Shown: one piece after another, positions 47,245 to 58,002 of the stretch | Numbering within the stretch: the stretch's first letter is position 1 | Layout of the letters: each line of letters starts with the position of its first letter | Assembly: GCA_963971305.1 (NCBI GenBank) | Contig: OZ020306.1 | Location: 55,216,686 to 55,280,685 of the forward strand | Source of the DNA: Arcuatula senhousia | Lineage: Eukaryota > Mollusca > Bivalvia > Mytilida > Mytilidae | DNA length: 64,000 nucleotides | Direction of reading: 5' to 3' | Notes under the pieces: model-generated | Seen by the model: only the letters and a program-made list of their open reading frames with translations | Told to the model about the DNA's origin: nothing | Databases searched by the model: none | Translations under genes and position numbers: made by a program

Positions 47245-47475
47245 TTTTAATCTGGCCACCTCTCAAAAATCTATGAATTACTAGCTGACTGTTATCAATG
47301 TTATATTAAGAAAGAAAGTAAAATTTTGAAATCTCCCCTACCAAATCAATATTGTGTATGTGTCAAAAAATTCGTTTACCCTTAACTTACTTATAAATAT
47401 TTTCAAAGTTAAAATTGAAAATACAGATTTACAGGAGGTGGAATTAATACGAATAAGATGTCTTTGAAAATGGAC
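47245..47475. repeat. Dispersed repeat, inverted partner of 25515-25885
   Basis: CACCTCTCAAAAATCTATGA through ACAGGAGGTGGAATTAATAC to AAGATGTCTTTGAAAATG is the reverse complement of the upstream copy, shortened internally. Confidence 0.65.
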
Positions 47476-48295
47476 ATGATATCAGGCATGGGGCGATTTA
47501 CATTGCAATGTAATGCATTGAATTACCATAACATTTTCAACCTTTCTTTAACAACGTCTATCATGCCAAGCTAAATTTTCTTTTTGAGATGGATGTTAAG
47601 AAAACCCGTAATTTAAAACTTTTGTGTACTAATATTATTAACAAAACCAGGAAATTTATGATAAATGTGTGCTAACCAAATTTTTTTCCCAGTTTGTCTG
47701 TTTCATTTAAGGTTTACCAATCAACGGTAATAAAAATAGAAGTTTTTGAATAAAATGTAAATTATACATGGGAAAATACATAGATGATTATGAAGATTAG
47801 TCATAGAAGTTAGTTTGTTGTCTTAATAAGTATGTTGTTAATCAAACTTAAGTATTTATATGGACCTCTACAATCAGAATGGATTCTATCTAATGTACTT
47901 CTATGGTTTTGACTGTCAAAATTAAGCACAATGATAAATTTAAACGATTTATCGTTTAGTCAAGAAAGGTTAAAGGATGAAACAATACAACTGAATAAAG
48001 ATTTTCAATCTCAAAGTATGCCATTTTTGCATTTAAAAGTAACAATTTGTGATATTTTTCTATAATTAAATTTTATCAGATTTAGTTTCCAAATCAAACC
48101 TTTCCGAAAACATATGTTTATATATTACAATACAAGTTAAAATCATTTAAAACTTGTAATTTTTACTCAAAGCCATTTAATTTGACACATTGTTGATTGA
48201 GATGTTTTTACAACAGAATAAACAAATCATTTGCTTTTATTTTACATTTGTATTGCTTATACTGTATGGCTTCACCATTTCACTTACAAAACTAC
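47476..48295. other. Intergenic, nothing recognised
   Basis: AT-rich, no coding. Confidence 0.35.
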
Positions 48296-48461
48296 CGAAC
48301 TTCAATGATCAATCTCATAGTCCAGAGAAAATGACAAAAACGAATCAGTCATACCGGAAAATTGGTGGATCGCAATGGTCCTGACTTGGTACAGGCATTT
48401 CAAACGAAATGGTGGGTTAAACCAGTTTAATGGCGCCAAACCTCCCTCTTTCATTGCGATC
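48296..48461 (+). repeat. Dispersed element with a GATCGCAATGG inverted-repeat core
   Basis: The core 48368-48461 starts GATCGCAATGGTCCTGACTT and ends TTTCATTGCGATC-type, giving 10-bp inverted ends. Homology with 52496-52670 extends a further 70 bp to the left (ATGATCAATCTCATAGTCCA, GAATCAGTCATACCGG), so the mobile unit is larger than the core. Confidence 0.7.
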
Positions 48462-48474
48462 TTCAAGTCCATAG

Positions 48475-48575
48475 TATATATAGTTACATAGATTAGTGTG
48501 ACACTGTAAAATTTGCTTAACCATAATATATAGTTACGTAAAATAGTGTGACACTGTAAAATATTCTTAGAATTG
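48475..48575. repeat. Tandem duplication of about 54 bp
   Basis: ATAGTTACATAGATTAGTGT and ATAGTTACGTAAAATAGTGT each continue GACACTGTAAAAT. Confidence 0.75.
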
Positions 48576-48832
48576 GGTTTTATAAATCGAACATAATAGG
48601 ACATGTAGGATATGAAAATTAACATGAACAAAATCCAGAAGCTTTTATGAAATTATGTTGTAATTTTTATTTGAGAGAAACACAAAACCCGAAGAATTAA
48701 AGATCGCAATGGTCCTGACTTAAACACAAGATCATATCAAACTTTATGAAAACAATTTTTTATACCCCGAATTATAATTGACGTATAATTGTCATGTACT
48801 TGTCTTGCTTATTGATTTTCCTTCTTTTTTAG

Positions 48833-49050
48833 CTTTATATGTTTTTTTTTTCATCAGAAGCTACCTTTGCAAATTAAAAATTGTTGGAAGCCTTAGGATT
48901 TGTCATGGTTTTTGCATTGAGTGGATTTTTAATTACAAAAATACTCTTGTTTAGCATTTCTATGTGTCGTATTGTTTTTCTTCTTGTTCGTGGAAATCTA
49001 TGATCGACGAAAAGGGAAGCGGAATTTAATCTCGACAAGACCATAACTTA
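48833..49050 (+). pseudogene. Decayed last exon of a third UNC93A copy
   Basis: Preceded by CTTCTTTTTTAG, a surviving splice acceptor, then CTTTATATG. It matches exon 6 of copies 1 and 2: GAAGCCTTAGGATTTGTCAT, GCATTGAGTGGATTTTTAAT, then GATCGACGAAAAGGGAAGCG. The conserved NYRLWE block reads N-stop-KLLE, and a deletion removes the start of the exon. It is probably the 3' end of the gene whose first exon decays at 29897-30192. Confidence 0.8.
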
Positions 49051-50032
49051 AATTACCTTTTATGCTAACACACTATTGCCAATGTCAAGACAATGTATGG
49101 TTTGGTTATGCTGTATATGCATATTTCAAAAACTTTGCTAACGACTATTATATATATAATATCGTGTTCATATGCAGGATACTTTCTAGATGAAAATTGT
49201 GCGTAATCCTGAACAAATTGTCTTTAGGGCAACTAACCCTGGCCACATTGAAATCTGGTTTCCGTTCTAACTAACTGCTGAATAATTGCTGCTGTGTCGC
49301 AAAAAAACTTTCATGTTTCTTTATCCTCTATTAAATGGAAAGGACAGAACTAAATAATTTAAACAGTCAGGATACAAAATTTAAACACAAAATAGTACAT
49401 GTGTTTTTAAGGTTAACCGATTCTTAGTGTTTTACAGAAAATATGCCTTTGTTGTTCATGTGACTTCAGACCAGGTTCAAAATCCCACTCGTAGCAACAT
49501 ACCAAGCGAAACTATCAAAGATTAATACTACACACATTCTCACACCGGCAGTGTTCATGCATGTGACCCATTCAGTCGTGGAAAACCCTGACATCGTTTA
49601 ATGATGGAGACAAACCACATGTGTAAGAGTAGGTAAGAATTTGCCAGAAAAGCGATACCCAAAGCATTAAAACGTCTTCGTTTCAATGAACGACAAAGTT
49701 TCCAGGAATAAAATTTTAAAACTGCGTTTAAGGCGTGTTTTGTCTATTAAGGACTGATCTCTGAAAGTAAAAAGTTGATAGACCATGAAGAGCTATCTTT
49801 TTTAATTTGACAAAATAGAAACCTAAAGTTTTTTTCTGATTATAAAATCCTAGGGAATAAAAGGTAAATATGCGATCTATCAATTTTCAAAATAAGCGTA
49901 ACATCAACAAATTTTGTTCATTTCCTTTAAGTTTTTTGTAATACAAAACTACAAAATTGAGATGTTCAGTTTCAAAGGTCAAAGAAGAAAATAAAAAAAC
50001 AATGTCAAGTCATATCGGAGGTAATACATTCC
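49051..50032. other. Intergenic, nothing recognised
   Basis: No coding. One GGTTCAAAATCCC near 49469 resembles a tRNA B-box, but no tRNA fold is present. Confidence 0.4.
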
Positions 50033-50117
50033 ACAATGGTCCTAACTTGGTATAGAAATTTCAAATACTTGGTTAACCCAGTTTTTTGAACTCCAAACTT
50101 ACATCCTCCATCGCGTA
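50033..50117 (+). repeat. Diverged GATCGCAATGG-type miniature element
   Basis: CACAATGGTCCTAACTTGGT to CATCCTCCATCGCG follows the order of 48368-48461. Confidence 0.5.
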
Positions 50118-50248
50118 TGCAAAGTCTGCGGAAATAAAAATGTTGTTAACTCAAAACGGATATTGAAGTGATCAGGATTAAAAATAATGTCTGAAATACC
50201 GGGACATGCAGACACAAACAAAGACTTTATTTTATTCAATATTTAAAT

Positions 50249-51939
50249 TTAAATGTTGACCATCGTATAAACAAAAGCAGGACCTTTACTATTGACAATC
50301 ATTACAGCTTTGGTAAAATGATCATAGTCAATTGCTGTAGGGCGATACAGGCCATCGTTTTCACCCATCAATTGACGGCAAGATTTTCCATCAGAGGATA
50401 TAAGAATCACATTGTTGGAACCCCAACCTCCAACTAGAATGTGGCCATTTTCATTTATTATGACACCACTTGGAAGTCTTAGTATTGTGTCGTCTCTGTA
50501 CCTGAAGATCACATTGTATTCGGCATTTAACACATTGACTGAGTTACCACGGGAGCTGTGTAACAGATTAAACTGTCGTTAGCGTATATCTTTGATTCTA
50601 CTTTAACATTGGAATCACGTATAATATGGTCTACCTGCCCAGTAATGCCATTGATTTTTACGACACCACTCCCCGAGATGCATCCGACAAAATCATCACC
50701 TCTGGATGACAACCCATAAACTGGTACCGTAGTTTTTAAAGTTTTCATTACCTTGCTTTTCTCAGCATCAATAATGGAGATCATTCGTTCTGTTGGATGC
50801 GATCGCGAAACTGCTACTGTATTGTCCATTAATGACGTCAGGTCATAAACTTCTTTTGCATTAAAAAGCTTATCAAAATTTACCAAAGACCGAATGGATC
50901 CATCAGGATACAAAAGGCGGATTTTACTGTTCGTATGATCTGTAAGTGCCAATAAACCGGTTGGTAACAAACAACAACCGGAAAATAAGCCGCTTGTATC
51001 TAAGGAAATAATATTTTGAAGAGCCAACTGTATACAAGTGTGTCTTTGTGCAATATTTTTTGCCTCAGAGGTTGCATTTTTTATTAACACATCTGAACAA
51101 ATGTCGTTTATTGTGATAGTTCCTAAGGAATTCCTCTGCAAAAGACCGTGTACTATTGCGTTATCCACTTCAAAAATCAAACTTTTGTTTTTGAAGTGTA
51201 GAGTTTCATCAGACAAGTATCTAAGATATTTGTTCGACTCGAATACTATTTTCTCCATTTCCTTTTGGCCAATGAACAGTTGAAAATTGGTTGAATACTT
51301 TTTAATATCCTCTACCTGGTTCAGAATTTTGCGGGCGTCGTTCTCTTTGGCTTCAAGAAGACTATATTCGCCCGATAAAGTTTCTGCCAAGTTTTTATGC
51401 ATCAAATCAATTTCAGAAATTGTATTTTCTTTGAGGTTAATGAGATGATTTATCATTTTATCAACGTTTAATTCCAAAGTGTGGATTGCATCGTCGCGCA
51501 TTTTTGACAGTTCTTTTAAGTTTTGCACTCGAACTTGAGACTTTTTTGACAAGTCTCCTTGCAAACTTTTTAAATCCTCCACGACTTTTTCAAACCCTAC
51601 AAATTTTTTGATATCTTTAATGATCCCTTTGATCTGTGCTAGATCGACACACTTTTTATGTAAGGATTCGAGACACTGAAGACATATTGGTTCATCATGG
51701 TCGCGACAAAATGTAACGAGTTGTTTGTTGTGAGTAGGGCACTTTAGGCTTATGTTTAAAATAAAGGCAGGTAATCTAAGATAATCTTCATATGGTATCG
51801 TGTCGTGGTCTTCTGAGTTACTTGCTTGTCTATGCTTCTCGTTACATTCCTGACACAGGATAGCATTACATTCGGGACACCAAATTAAAGGGGTGGATGT
51901 TTTCTCCTCCAAAATACAGATACTGCATTTTTGATCCAT
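50249..51939 (-). CDS. TRIM-like protein: B-boxes, coiled coil, beta-propeller; one frameshift
   Basis: Start ATG at 51939 (MDQKCSIC). The bases just upstream on the minus strand (TTTTTTTTCCAG then TTACA) look like a 3' splice site, so upstream codons are intronic. Residues 4-50 form a first B-box-like zinc site (CSIC, CPEC, CQEC, then H). Residues about 63-105 form B-box 2 (CPTH, FCRDHDEPICLQC, LHKKC). Residues 120-240 are coiled coil. From about residue 320 comes an NHL-like propeller (GCCLLPTGLLALTD, LPSGVIINENGHILVGG). There is no RING finger, so E3 activity is doubtful; such proteins are numerous in mussels and may serve in innate immunity. A stop after VVTQSMC interrupts the propeller, but the next frame resumes SVNVLNAEYNVIFRY. 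A single missing base near 50553-50557 explains it: mutation, assembly error or null allele. The full length would be about 563 residues. Confidence 0.82.
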
Positions 51940-52064
51940 TGTAACTGGAAAAAAAATAATTGAAATGTATATCATAAGGTACTCAACAGCAAAGCGTTTG
52001 GATTTCATGTATATTACGTTCTTGATAAACCTTTATAGCCAAAATAGGATGGGACCCAAGTAAA

Positions 52065-52401
52065 CGTTTCACTTTCAGGTGGTCATCTCAGTACAAAAAA
52101 TTACGATACAAGAGACGATTTTAATTTTCAAATTATTAATTTTCCTAATCTACAAAGCAATATACCTACTTCCCCTGCATACGGTGTTTATATTTCACAA
52201 CTTATTCGATATACCAGAGCTTGCACACATTTCACAGATTTTTTGATCAGACACCGATTTCTTCGTGACCGACTTTTGGAGCAGGGCTATAAGAAAATAC
52301 GTCTCATACGATCCCTAAAAAAATTCTTTCTTCGTTATCAGCCACTAGTAGAAAAATTCAAAATTGAGTTAAAAGATATGGTGGTCAATTGTTTTAATTA
52401 G
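52065..52401 (+). pseudogene. Reverse-transcriptase C-terminal remnant
   Basis: Reads GHLSTKNYDTRDDFNFQIIN, FPNLQSNIPTSPAYGVYISQ, LIRYTRACTHFTDFLIRHRF, then LLEQGYKKIRLIRSLKKFF before TAG near 52400. It has the same protein order as 19840-20012 and overlaps in family with the RT ends at 12-110 and 7608-7811. The frame is intact in this part, but both the catalytic region and the usual 3' tail are missing. Confidence 0.65.
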
Positions 52402-52495
52402 TATTTGACTGGTCTGCTGTACTGAGATGATCACCTCAATATCCCTATTGTGGAACACAACTATGTTGTGTTCTATGGTCATTACCGGATCCTAA

Positions 52496-52670
52496 GATCG
52501 CAATGGAAGAGGGAGGTCTGGTGCCATAATAGCTGTTTTAACCCATCATTTCGTTTGAAATGCCAGTACCAAGTCAGGACCATTGCGATCCACCAATTCT
52601 CCGGTATGACTGATTCGTTTTTTGTCATTTTCTCTGGACTATGAGAATGATCATTCAAGTTCGGTAGTTT
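52496..52670 (-). repeat. Dispersed element with GATCGCAATGG core, opposite orientation
   Basis: The core 52496-52590 begins GATCGCAATGGAAGAGGGAG and ends AAGTCAGGACCATTGCGATC. The following 80 bp (TTCTCCGGTATGACTGATTC, CTCTGGACTATGAGA) match 48296-48367 in reverse complement. Confidence 0.75.
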
Positions 52671-53720
52671 TGTTATTACCTTTATTTATTAGTTATTCTG
52701 GTAATTAAAGGTAGAATCTAAAATGTCCAAGAAAAAAACCTAAACAAGAAAGACATAACGGAGAATCACAATGGTACAGGCATTAAAAAATGATAACTTA
52801 TGAATAAACAAATATTTGGTATAACTGTATAGATCATTTATAAACAAAGCAATATGATATGAAAGTGCATTCAATACACAATGAAATTGGAAAATATTTG
52901 TTTAAAAACTGTTTAAAAGAGTATGCTTTGGCTGCATTTAGTATTGTTTATCTTCTAGTTTATTAAGTTAAATTGATAGTAATTTAAATTGGTTGGCGAG
53001 AACAATTCTTGTGAGTCCAGAATAATTGGACTCTGGGAATTGTTCCATGGCGTCGGGGGAGACTGGTTAGTGGTTGGGGATAAGTTCATCGGCCATTTCT
53101 CCGGGCCTGACAAATATCATATTTGCAGGTATTTTGGTTAAACGTGTGTAAATGTGGGGTATACAGCTGGGTATCGCTGGTACTCCCTCCACCTCTTTGA
53201 GGGGAGGTCTACTCCTTTATAGGAGGGGCACTTTGTTCTGGGGGGTGGCATCAATACGGGTGGACCCCCAAGCACTACCCCCATGGTCGTGGAATGTCCA
53301 GGGGTCAGATACTATGTGGATCATAGGTCACTGGTCGCCAGTGTGTAACCAGCAGTCTCCCCTGAGGCCCATCAAAATATATCTGCTGCCAGTTCTTGCC
53401 ATACCTGTAAACATATTTACAACTGACAATATTGTTATATAAAGTTATTAACCTTATTTTGTTTTGTTTTATGATCAATATTTAAGATAGGGAATAAATG
53501 TACGTTGACACATATACTTTAGCGAGATAAAATCAGTGGAAAATATGCAGTCATCAATCAAACATACAATTAGTACTACATGAACCTGTGGTGATATTTA
53601 AACAAAATGACATTTGGAAAAACAATTAGAGGTTTGGCAGTGGAGTAATGTTTTTGTAAGGACAAAAGTATAAAGCCAGCTGTTGTGTAAATAAGTTGGC
53701 CAAATGATCGAGCTCCACCT
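52671..53720. other. Intergenic with a GC-richer island
   Basis: 53040-53400 is GC-richer than its neighbours, with a short inverted pair GGGGAGACTGGTTA and TAACCAGCAGTCTCCCC. A 96-codon frame (53152-53442) covers it without recognisable domains. It is probably a dispersed repeat. Confidence 0.4.
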
Positions 53721-53757
53721 TGTCTGGCTGTCTGTCTGGCTGTCTGTCTGTCTGACT
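53721..53757. repeat. (TGTC/GGCTGTC)n microsatellite
   Basis: TGTCTGGCTGTCTGTCTGGC then TGTCTGTCTGTCTGACTG. Confidence 0.85.
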
Positions 53758-54235
53758 GTAGTTTAGTGAATTAGTATAAGGTATTACAATTAAATTGATA
53801 GTAAGGATACACGGTGTCTTTATCTATATTTGATAGAACGTATATTATATTTTAAATTTTACTAGTATTTTGTGCAGAAATTCATTTTCGCCTTACAGTT
53901 TCAGGTTCTTCAAGGGTACGTGATGTAACAAGCAAGTCAGTCTGATAAAAAAAATGATTGCCAGTTTATTAAACCATAGTCGGAATCCCCTGCGTGATTA
54001 CATCCTCCCATCTCAGTTATAATGTACAGGTTTAATAAATATAAAATGTTGATTTTGTTCCATTGTTAATTTATTTGATATCATTCTTGAAAGACTTTCA
54101 CTATTTTTTTATGTTTAAATAAAGCAATAAACTAGTACAGATGGGCCTGACGCAGCAAGATTGGACCAAATCTACTGTTCTGTGAACGGGCCGAGCAAAC
54201 GGCTAAAAAATGAAAATATAGAGAACTATTTAATA

Positions 54236-55230
54236 TACAGTTGAGTCCAGTTCTAACATCTCTACTGTCCAGCTCTCCTGACAGTTCTAGAACTGTTCTA
54301 ACCCTGAACAGCCCCTGTCATAAACTGTTCTAACCCATGACACAGAGTTATTCTAGGCCCTGACAGCTTAGAACTGTTCTGGGCCCTGACAGGTTAGAAC
54401 TGTTCTAGCCTAGGACAGTTCTGCGCCCTGACAGTTCTGTCCTCTGACAGTTCTAAATTACGTCATGCATTGTTAATTGTAATGGTTTTGTTTATGTTAA
54501 GTTAAGTCAAAATGTCTCCAGTAAAAGTCAGTCGAATTTCCCATTCTCATTGTACAATTTAAATCAAGAATTATTGTATCCATCTCGTGCTAAAAATTTT
54601 GTTCAGGCATGATGTTTTTGATTTTCTAATACTCTGATAATCTGTGACTGTGATTTTTTAAACTTTTTAAAAACTGCTAAAGGGAACCTTTTCTCTTTAT
54701 TAGATTTTTCTGTTCAAAAGAAGAAACTCTGTAAGACTTAAATATTGTCTACTTTTGTAAGCCATGCTGCGTTGCGAGCCTGGACATAAAAACATACGGT
54801 TTTTAAAATAATAATAATTCTCCAAATTAAAACCGGAAAATAACGCATATTTCCGCGCCATACACGATCAGGGATAAAGTTTTCCCTGACACGATATATA
54901 AATTTATTATAACCATACAATGCTAGTATATGTATATTATACACTGTTCTAAAATCGTCACAACTGGAATTGTCAGGGGTTAGAACTGTCATAGCTTAGA
55001 ACTGTCAGGGCACAGAACAGGTTAGAACTGTCAGGGCGTAGGACACCTTAGAACTGTCAGGAGTTAGAACAGTTCTAAATCTGTCACGGGGTAGAACTGT
55101 CCAGAACTGTTCTGCGACAGGACAGGATCTGTCATAAACTGTTCTAAAGCTGTCAGCAGAACAGAATTAGAACAGATTCCTGACAGTTCCTGACAGTTCT
55201 AAAGAGATGTTAGAACTGGACTCAACTGTA
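54236..55230. mobile_element. Tc1/mariner-like foldback with CTGACAGTTCTA minisatellite arms (991 bp)
   Basis: TA (54236) then CAGTTGAGTCCAGTTCTAAC is mirrored by GTTAGAACTGGACTCAACTG then TA (55229-55230). A TA duplication and CAGTTG ends are Tc1/mariner features. Both arms then consist of degenerate copies of CTGACAGTTCTA / TAGAACTGTCAG, about 230 bp each. The spacer (54480-54960) is single-copy-like and encodes no transposase. Confidence 0.8.
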
Positions 55231-55502
55231 TAAACAAAAAATTCAGATGAATGAGAGAAGACTGTAATTCAAGGTAATAAAACAAGCCCTACTCCTGTCA
55301 CTTACAACTAACAACTTACACTTAACTTGTATTTTCTAAAACGAGGTGGACGGAAAATATCATATGCATCAGTACTACATTTATCGCATATAACATCAGA
55401 TACGGCAAAGTATTGTGGATCATTATAAAAAAAACTACAACCACTTTCTAAGAGAGCAAAATGCGTGTTATGTGCTACGAAAGCAACAAATACCCAGCTA
55501 CA

Positions 55503-56550
55503 AAAGATCGGTAGTGCTATTAGTTCTTTCACTAATTCTCGACTGGAACTACAAATATTTTAGTTTCAAGTTTATATTTCTCAGTTCCAAGTGGACTTCT
55601 CTTTTATTCAAGTTGACATTTCTGACTTCCAGGTTGACATTTCTTATTTCCACGTGGCATTTCTTACTTCAATGCTGACATTTCTCAGTTCACCGTAGAC
55701 ATTTCTTTTTTTCAAGTTGACATTTCTTACTTCCATGTTGACATTTCTTACCTAAATGCCGACAGTTCCCAGTTCCCAGTTGGCATTTCTTACTTCTAAG
55801 TTGACATTTCTTACTTCCAACTTTACTTTTCTCACTGCCACCTTAGAACAGAGAAGTGTTTTAAGTTGGAACTAAGAAATATCAACTTGGAAGTAAGAAA
55901 TGACAACTTGGTAGAGAGAAGTTTTAACTTTGAACTGAGAAATGTCATCTTGGAAGTAAGAAATGGCAGCTTGGAAGAAAGAATTGTCAACTTGGAAGTA
56001 AGAAATGGCAACTTGGAAGTAAGGGACCGACCATTTAACTTGAAGGGGGGGCCTTGGTTTTTTCCTAAAAAAATATTTTGAAAATGATTTTTGATGAAAA
56101 AAATATTTTGGCAGCAGATGGTAAGAAAAAAAAAATATTCCGAAGAAGAATTTCTGCCATATAAAATAATGCTAATAATAAAAAAAAATATTCTGTCGCG
56201 ACGCTTTCAAAAAATAAAAATTCTGTCATGACGCATTCACAAATTTTTTCTGGCCAAAACAAAAACCAAGCCCCCCCCCTTCAAGTTAAATGGTCTGTCC
56301 CTAAGAATTGGTAACTTGAAACTGAAAAATGTCAACTTGGAAGTAAGAAATGGCAACTTGGAAGTAAGAAATGGCAACTTGGAAGTAAGAATTGTCAATT
56401 TGGAGGTAAGAAATGAAAACTAAGACCTGAAAAAATATCAACTTATGATTAAGAAATGTCAACTTGAAAATGATAAATGTTAACTTGGTACTATGATATT
56501 TGTAGTTACAATAAAGAAATGTGAAATAACTAATGGCACTACCGGTCTTT
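55503..56550. mobile_element. Foldback with 21-bp minisatellite arms
   Basis: The ends AAAGATCGGTAGTGCTATTA (55503) and TAATGGCACTACCGGTCTTT (to 56550) are inverted. Inside, the left half repeats AAGTTGACATTTCTTACTTCC and the right half the reverse, with the turn near 55840. The right half is split by a Harbinger-like MITE (56023-56301). A third copy of the end motif lies at 56668-56690 (AAGCTAATGGCACTACAGG). Because the unit is 21 bp, it gives a spurious seven-residue repeat NLEVRNG. Confidence 0.8.
56020..56304. mobile_element. PIF/Harbinger-like MITE nested in the minisatellite, 279 bp
   Basis: 56023-56301 has about 38-bp inverted ends, GGGACCGACCATTTAACTTG and AAGTTAAATGGTCTGTCCC. It is flanked by TAA on both sides (56020-56022, 56302-56304). 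Removing it and one TAA restores the minisatellite unit CTTGGAAGTAAGAATTGG exactly. Confidence 0.85.
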
Positions 56551-58002
56551 CGTATGTTTTTTAGTCGAGATTGAATGCCTGTTTTTTTTTATCAAGCACT
56601 AGCAAAGGACATCTTTAATACAATGCATGTGCATTGCAGTACTTCCGTTACAATCGAGAAATGTAAAAAGCTAATGGCACTACAGGTTGAAAGGCAAAAC
56701 TAGAATTGGTATCAAGCTTGCTTTTAAAAAAGATTTGATTTACGTTAATTTTCACGTCTCTTTGAAATCGGAAACAAATTCCCATTAGGCTGCAGGAAAA
56801 ATCACGAACCGTGAATAGAAACGTATTTTTACTCGGGAATGATTACATAAATGCTATTAAGATTGAATAATGAGATATTTTTGTTTTATTTAATTACTTT
56901 TTTTAAGCAATGTTGCCGATACTTTCTGTTAAACATTGGCTAATTATAGTTATTGTTCGATAGAAGCTTAACGCTGATGAATAATTATCAATGTATGGAA
57001 GGTGCGCTGCGTAAAAACGATTGAGAAGTACACCCGCTATAATCGATTAGTGCTTTTATGGTGGCTTGCGGGTAAATCAGACGAAAAAGACACCCGAAAT
57101 TGGGAATTTACATAAAAAATGCAAGAAATATGCCTAATAGTAATATTTTTTTAACTGGAAACTATTATTAAGGCATTTATGTTACTAATGACTTAAAATT
57201 GACTTTATTTTAGTTCCTAAAAATACAAATGAAATACTTTTATACATAAATATTCCGTAAATCACGTATGTAAAACATCATAAGTATTTAAAACATTATT
57301 TTTTATCCTAAAGATAAGCTACCTAAATAGCAATATATTGAAGGGTAGAGAGTCGTTTTATTGTGCACAATGTTATTTATCCGCACAAGTTGAATTATAC
57401 ATCTTTTAACGATTGGCGAAAGTTGAGATGTGCAAATGCGACAGTTGAGATGTACAACTGCTTTAGTTGAGATGTTCAACGAAGAGTTGAAATTACCAAT
57501 AGGTAGATATTATTTTTTGCTTTACCTTGTTACGATTTAAGTCACATTGGTGGATTTTTAATTCTCACGGTTCAGTTTTGTAAGTGTGTTTTGTTTTCTG
57601 TTATCCGATTATGTTTGCTAGATTCGTCTTTGATCTTTCTGAGTTACCCATTTTTACATCTGCAAATGCAATTTTTTCTTTTAATAGTAATATTTCCCGA
57701 CGAAATCGAAATGAAAAAGTCAATTTTCAGAAAAAAAACCTGTCCATAAATCATTAGCTTTTTCATGTTTGGACCATATGGTTTGATCATTGATCAAATA
57801 TTTAGAAGGAAGTCGGCGGTAAAGTTGTTAACTTGTCGGGCTACTTACACTGAGTCTCGTGGTTCTATCCTCGTCTGAGGTGAATTTCATTAACCAATTT
57901 TCCTACTCTCTTCTCAACACCATTTGTGAGAGTGGTTTCGAGGAACGATGCCCAGTCCTTCGAAATGAGCAAAAAGATGTCCTTTTTTGATATGGCGAGA
58001 GG
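56551..58002. other. Intergenic, little recognised
   Basis: Three GTTGAGATGT motifs at about 28-bp spacing near 57423-57475. No genes. Confidence 0.4.

Noticed and set aside
49460..49490. Possible tRNA or SINE promoter box (GGTTCAAAATCCC)
   Set aside because: No matching A box, acceptor stem or cloverleaf in the flanks.
51940..52008. N-terminal extension of the TRIM-like protein
   Set aside because: The sequence just before the chosen ATG is a polypyrimidine-AG splice acceptor, so the upstream frame is most likely intron.
53152..53442. 96-codon frame in a GC-richer stretch
   Set aside because: No recognisable domain, and the stretch has inverted ends; more likely a repeat.
55866..56081. 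Open frame with a seven-residue repeat (NLEVRNG)
   Set aside because: It is the translation of a 21-bp minisatellite inside a foldback arm. The opposite strand and the other arm give equally long frames.
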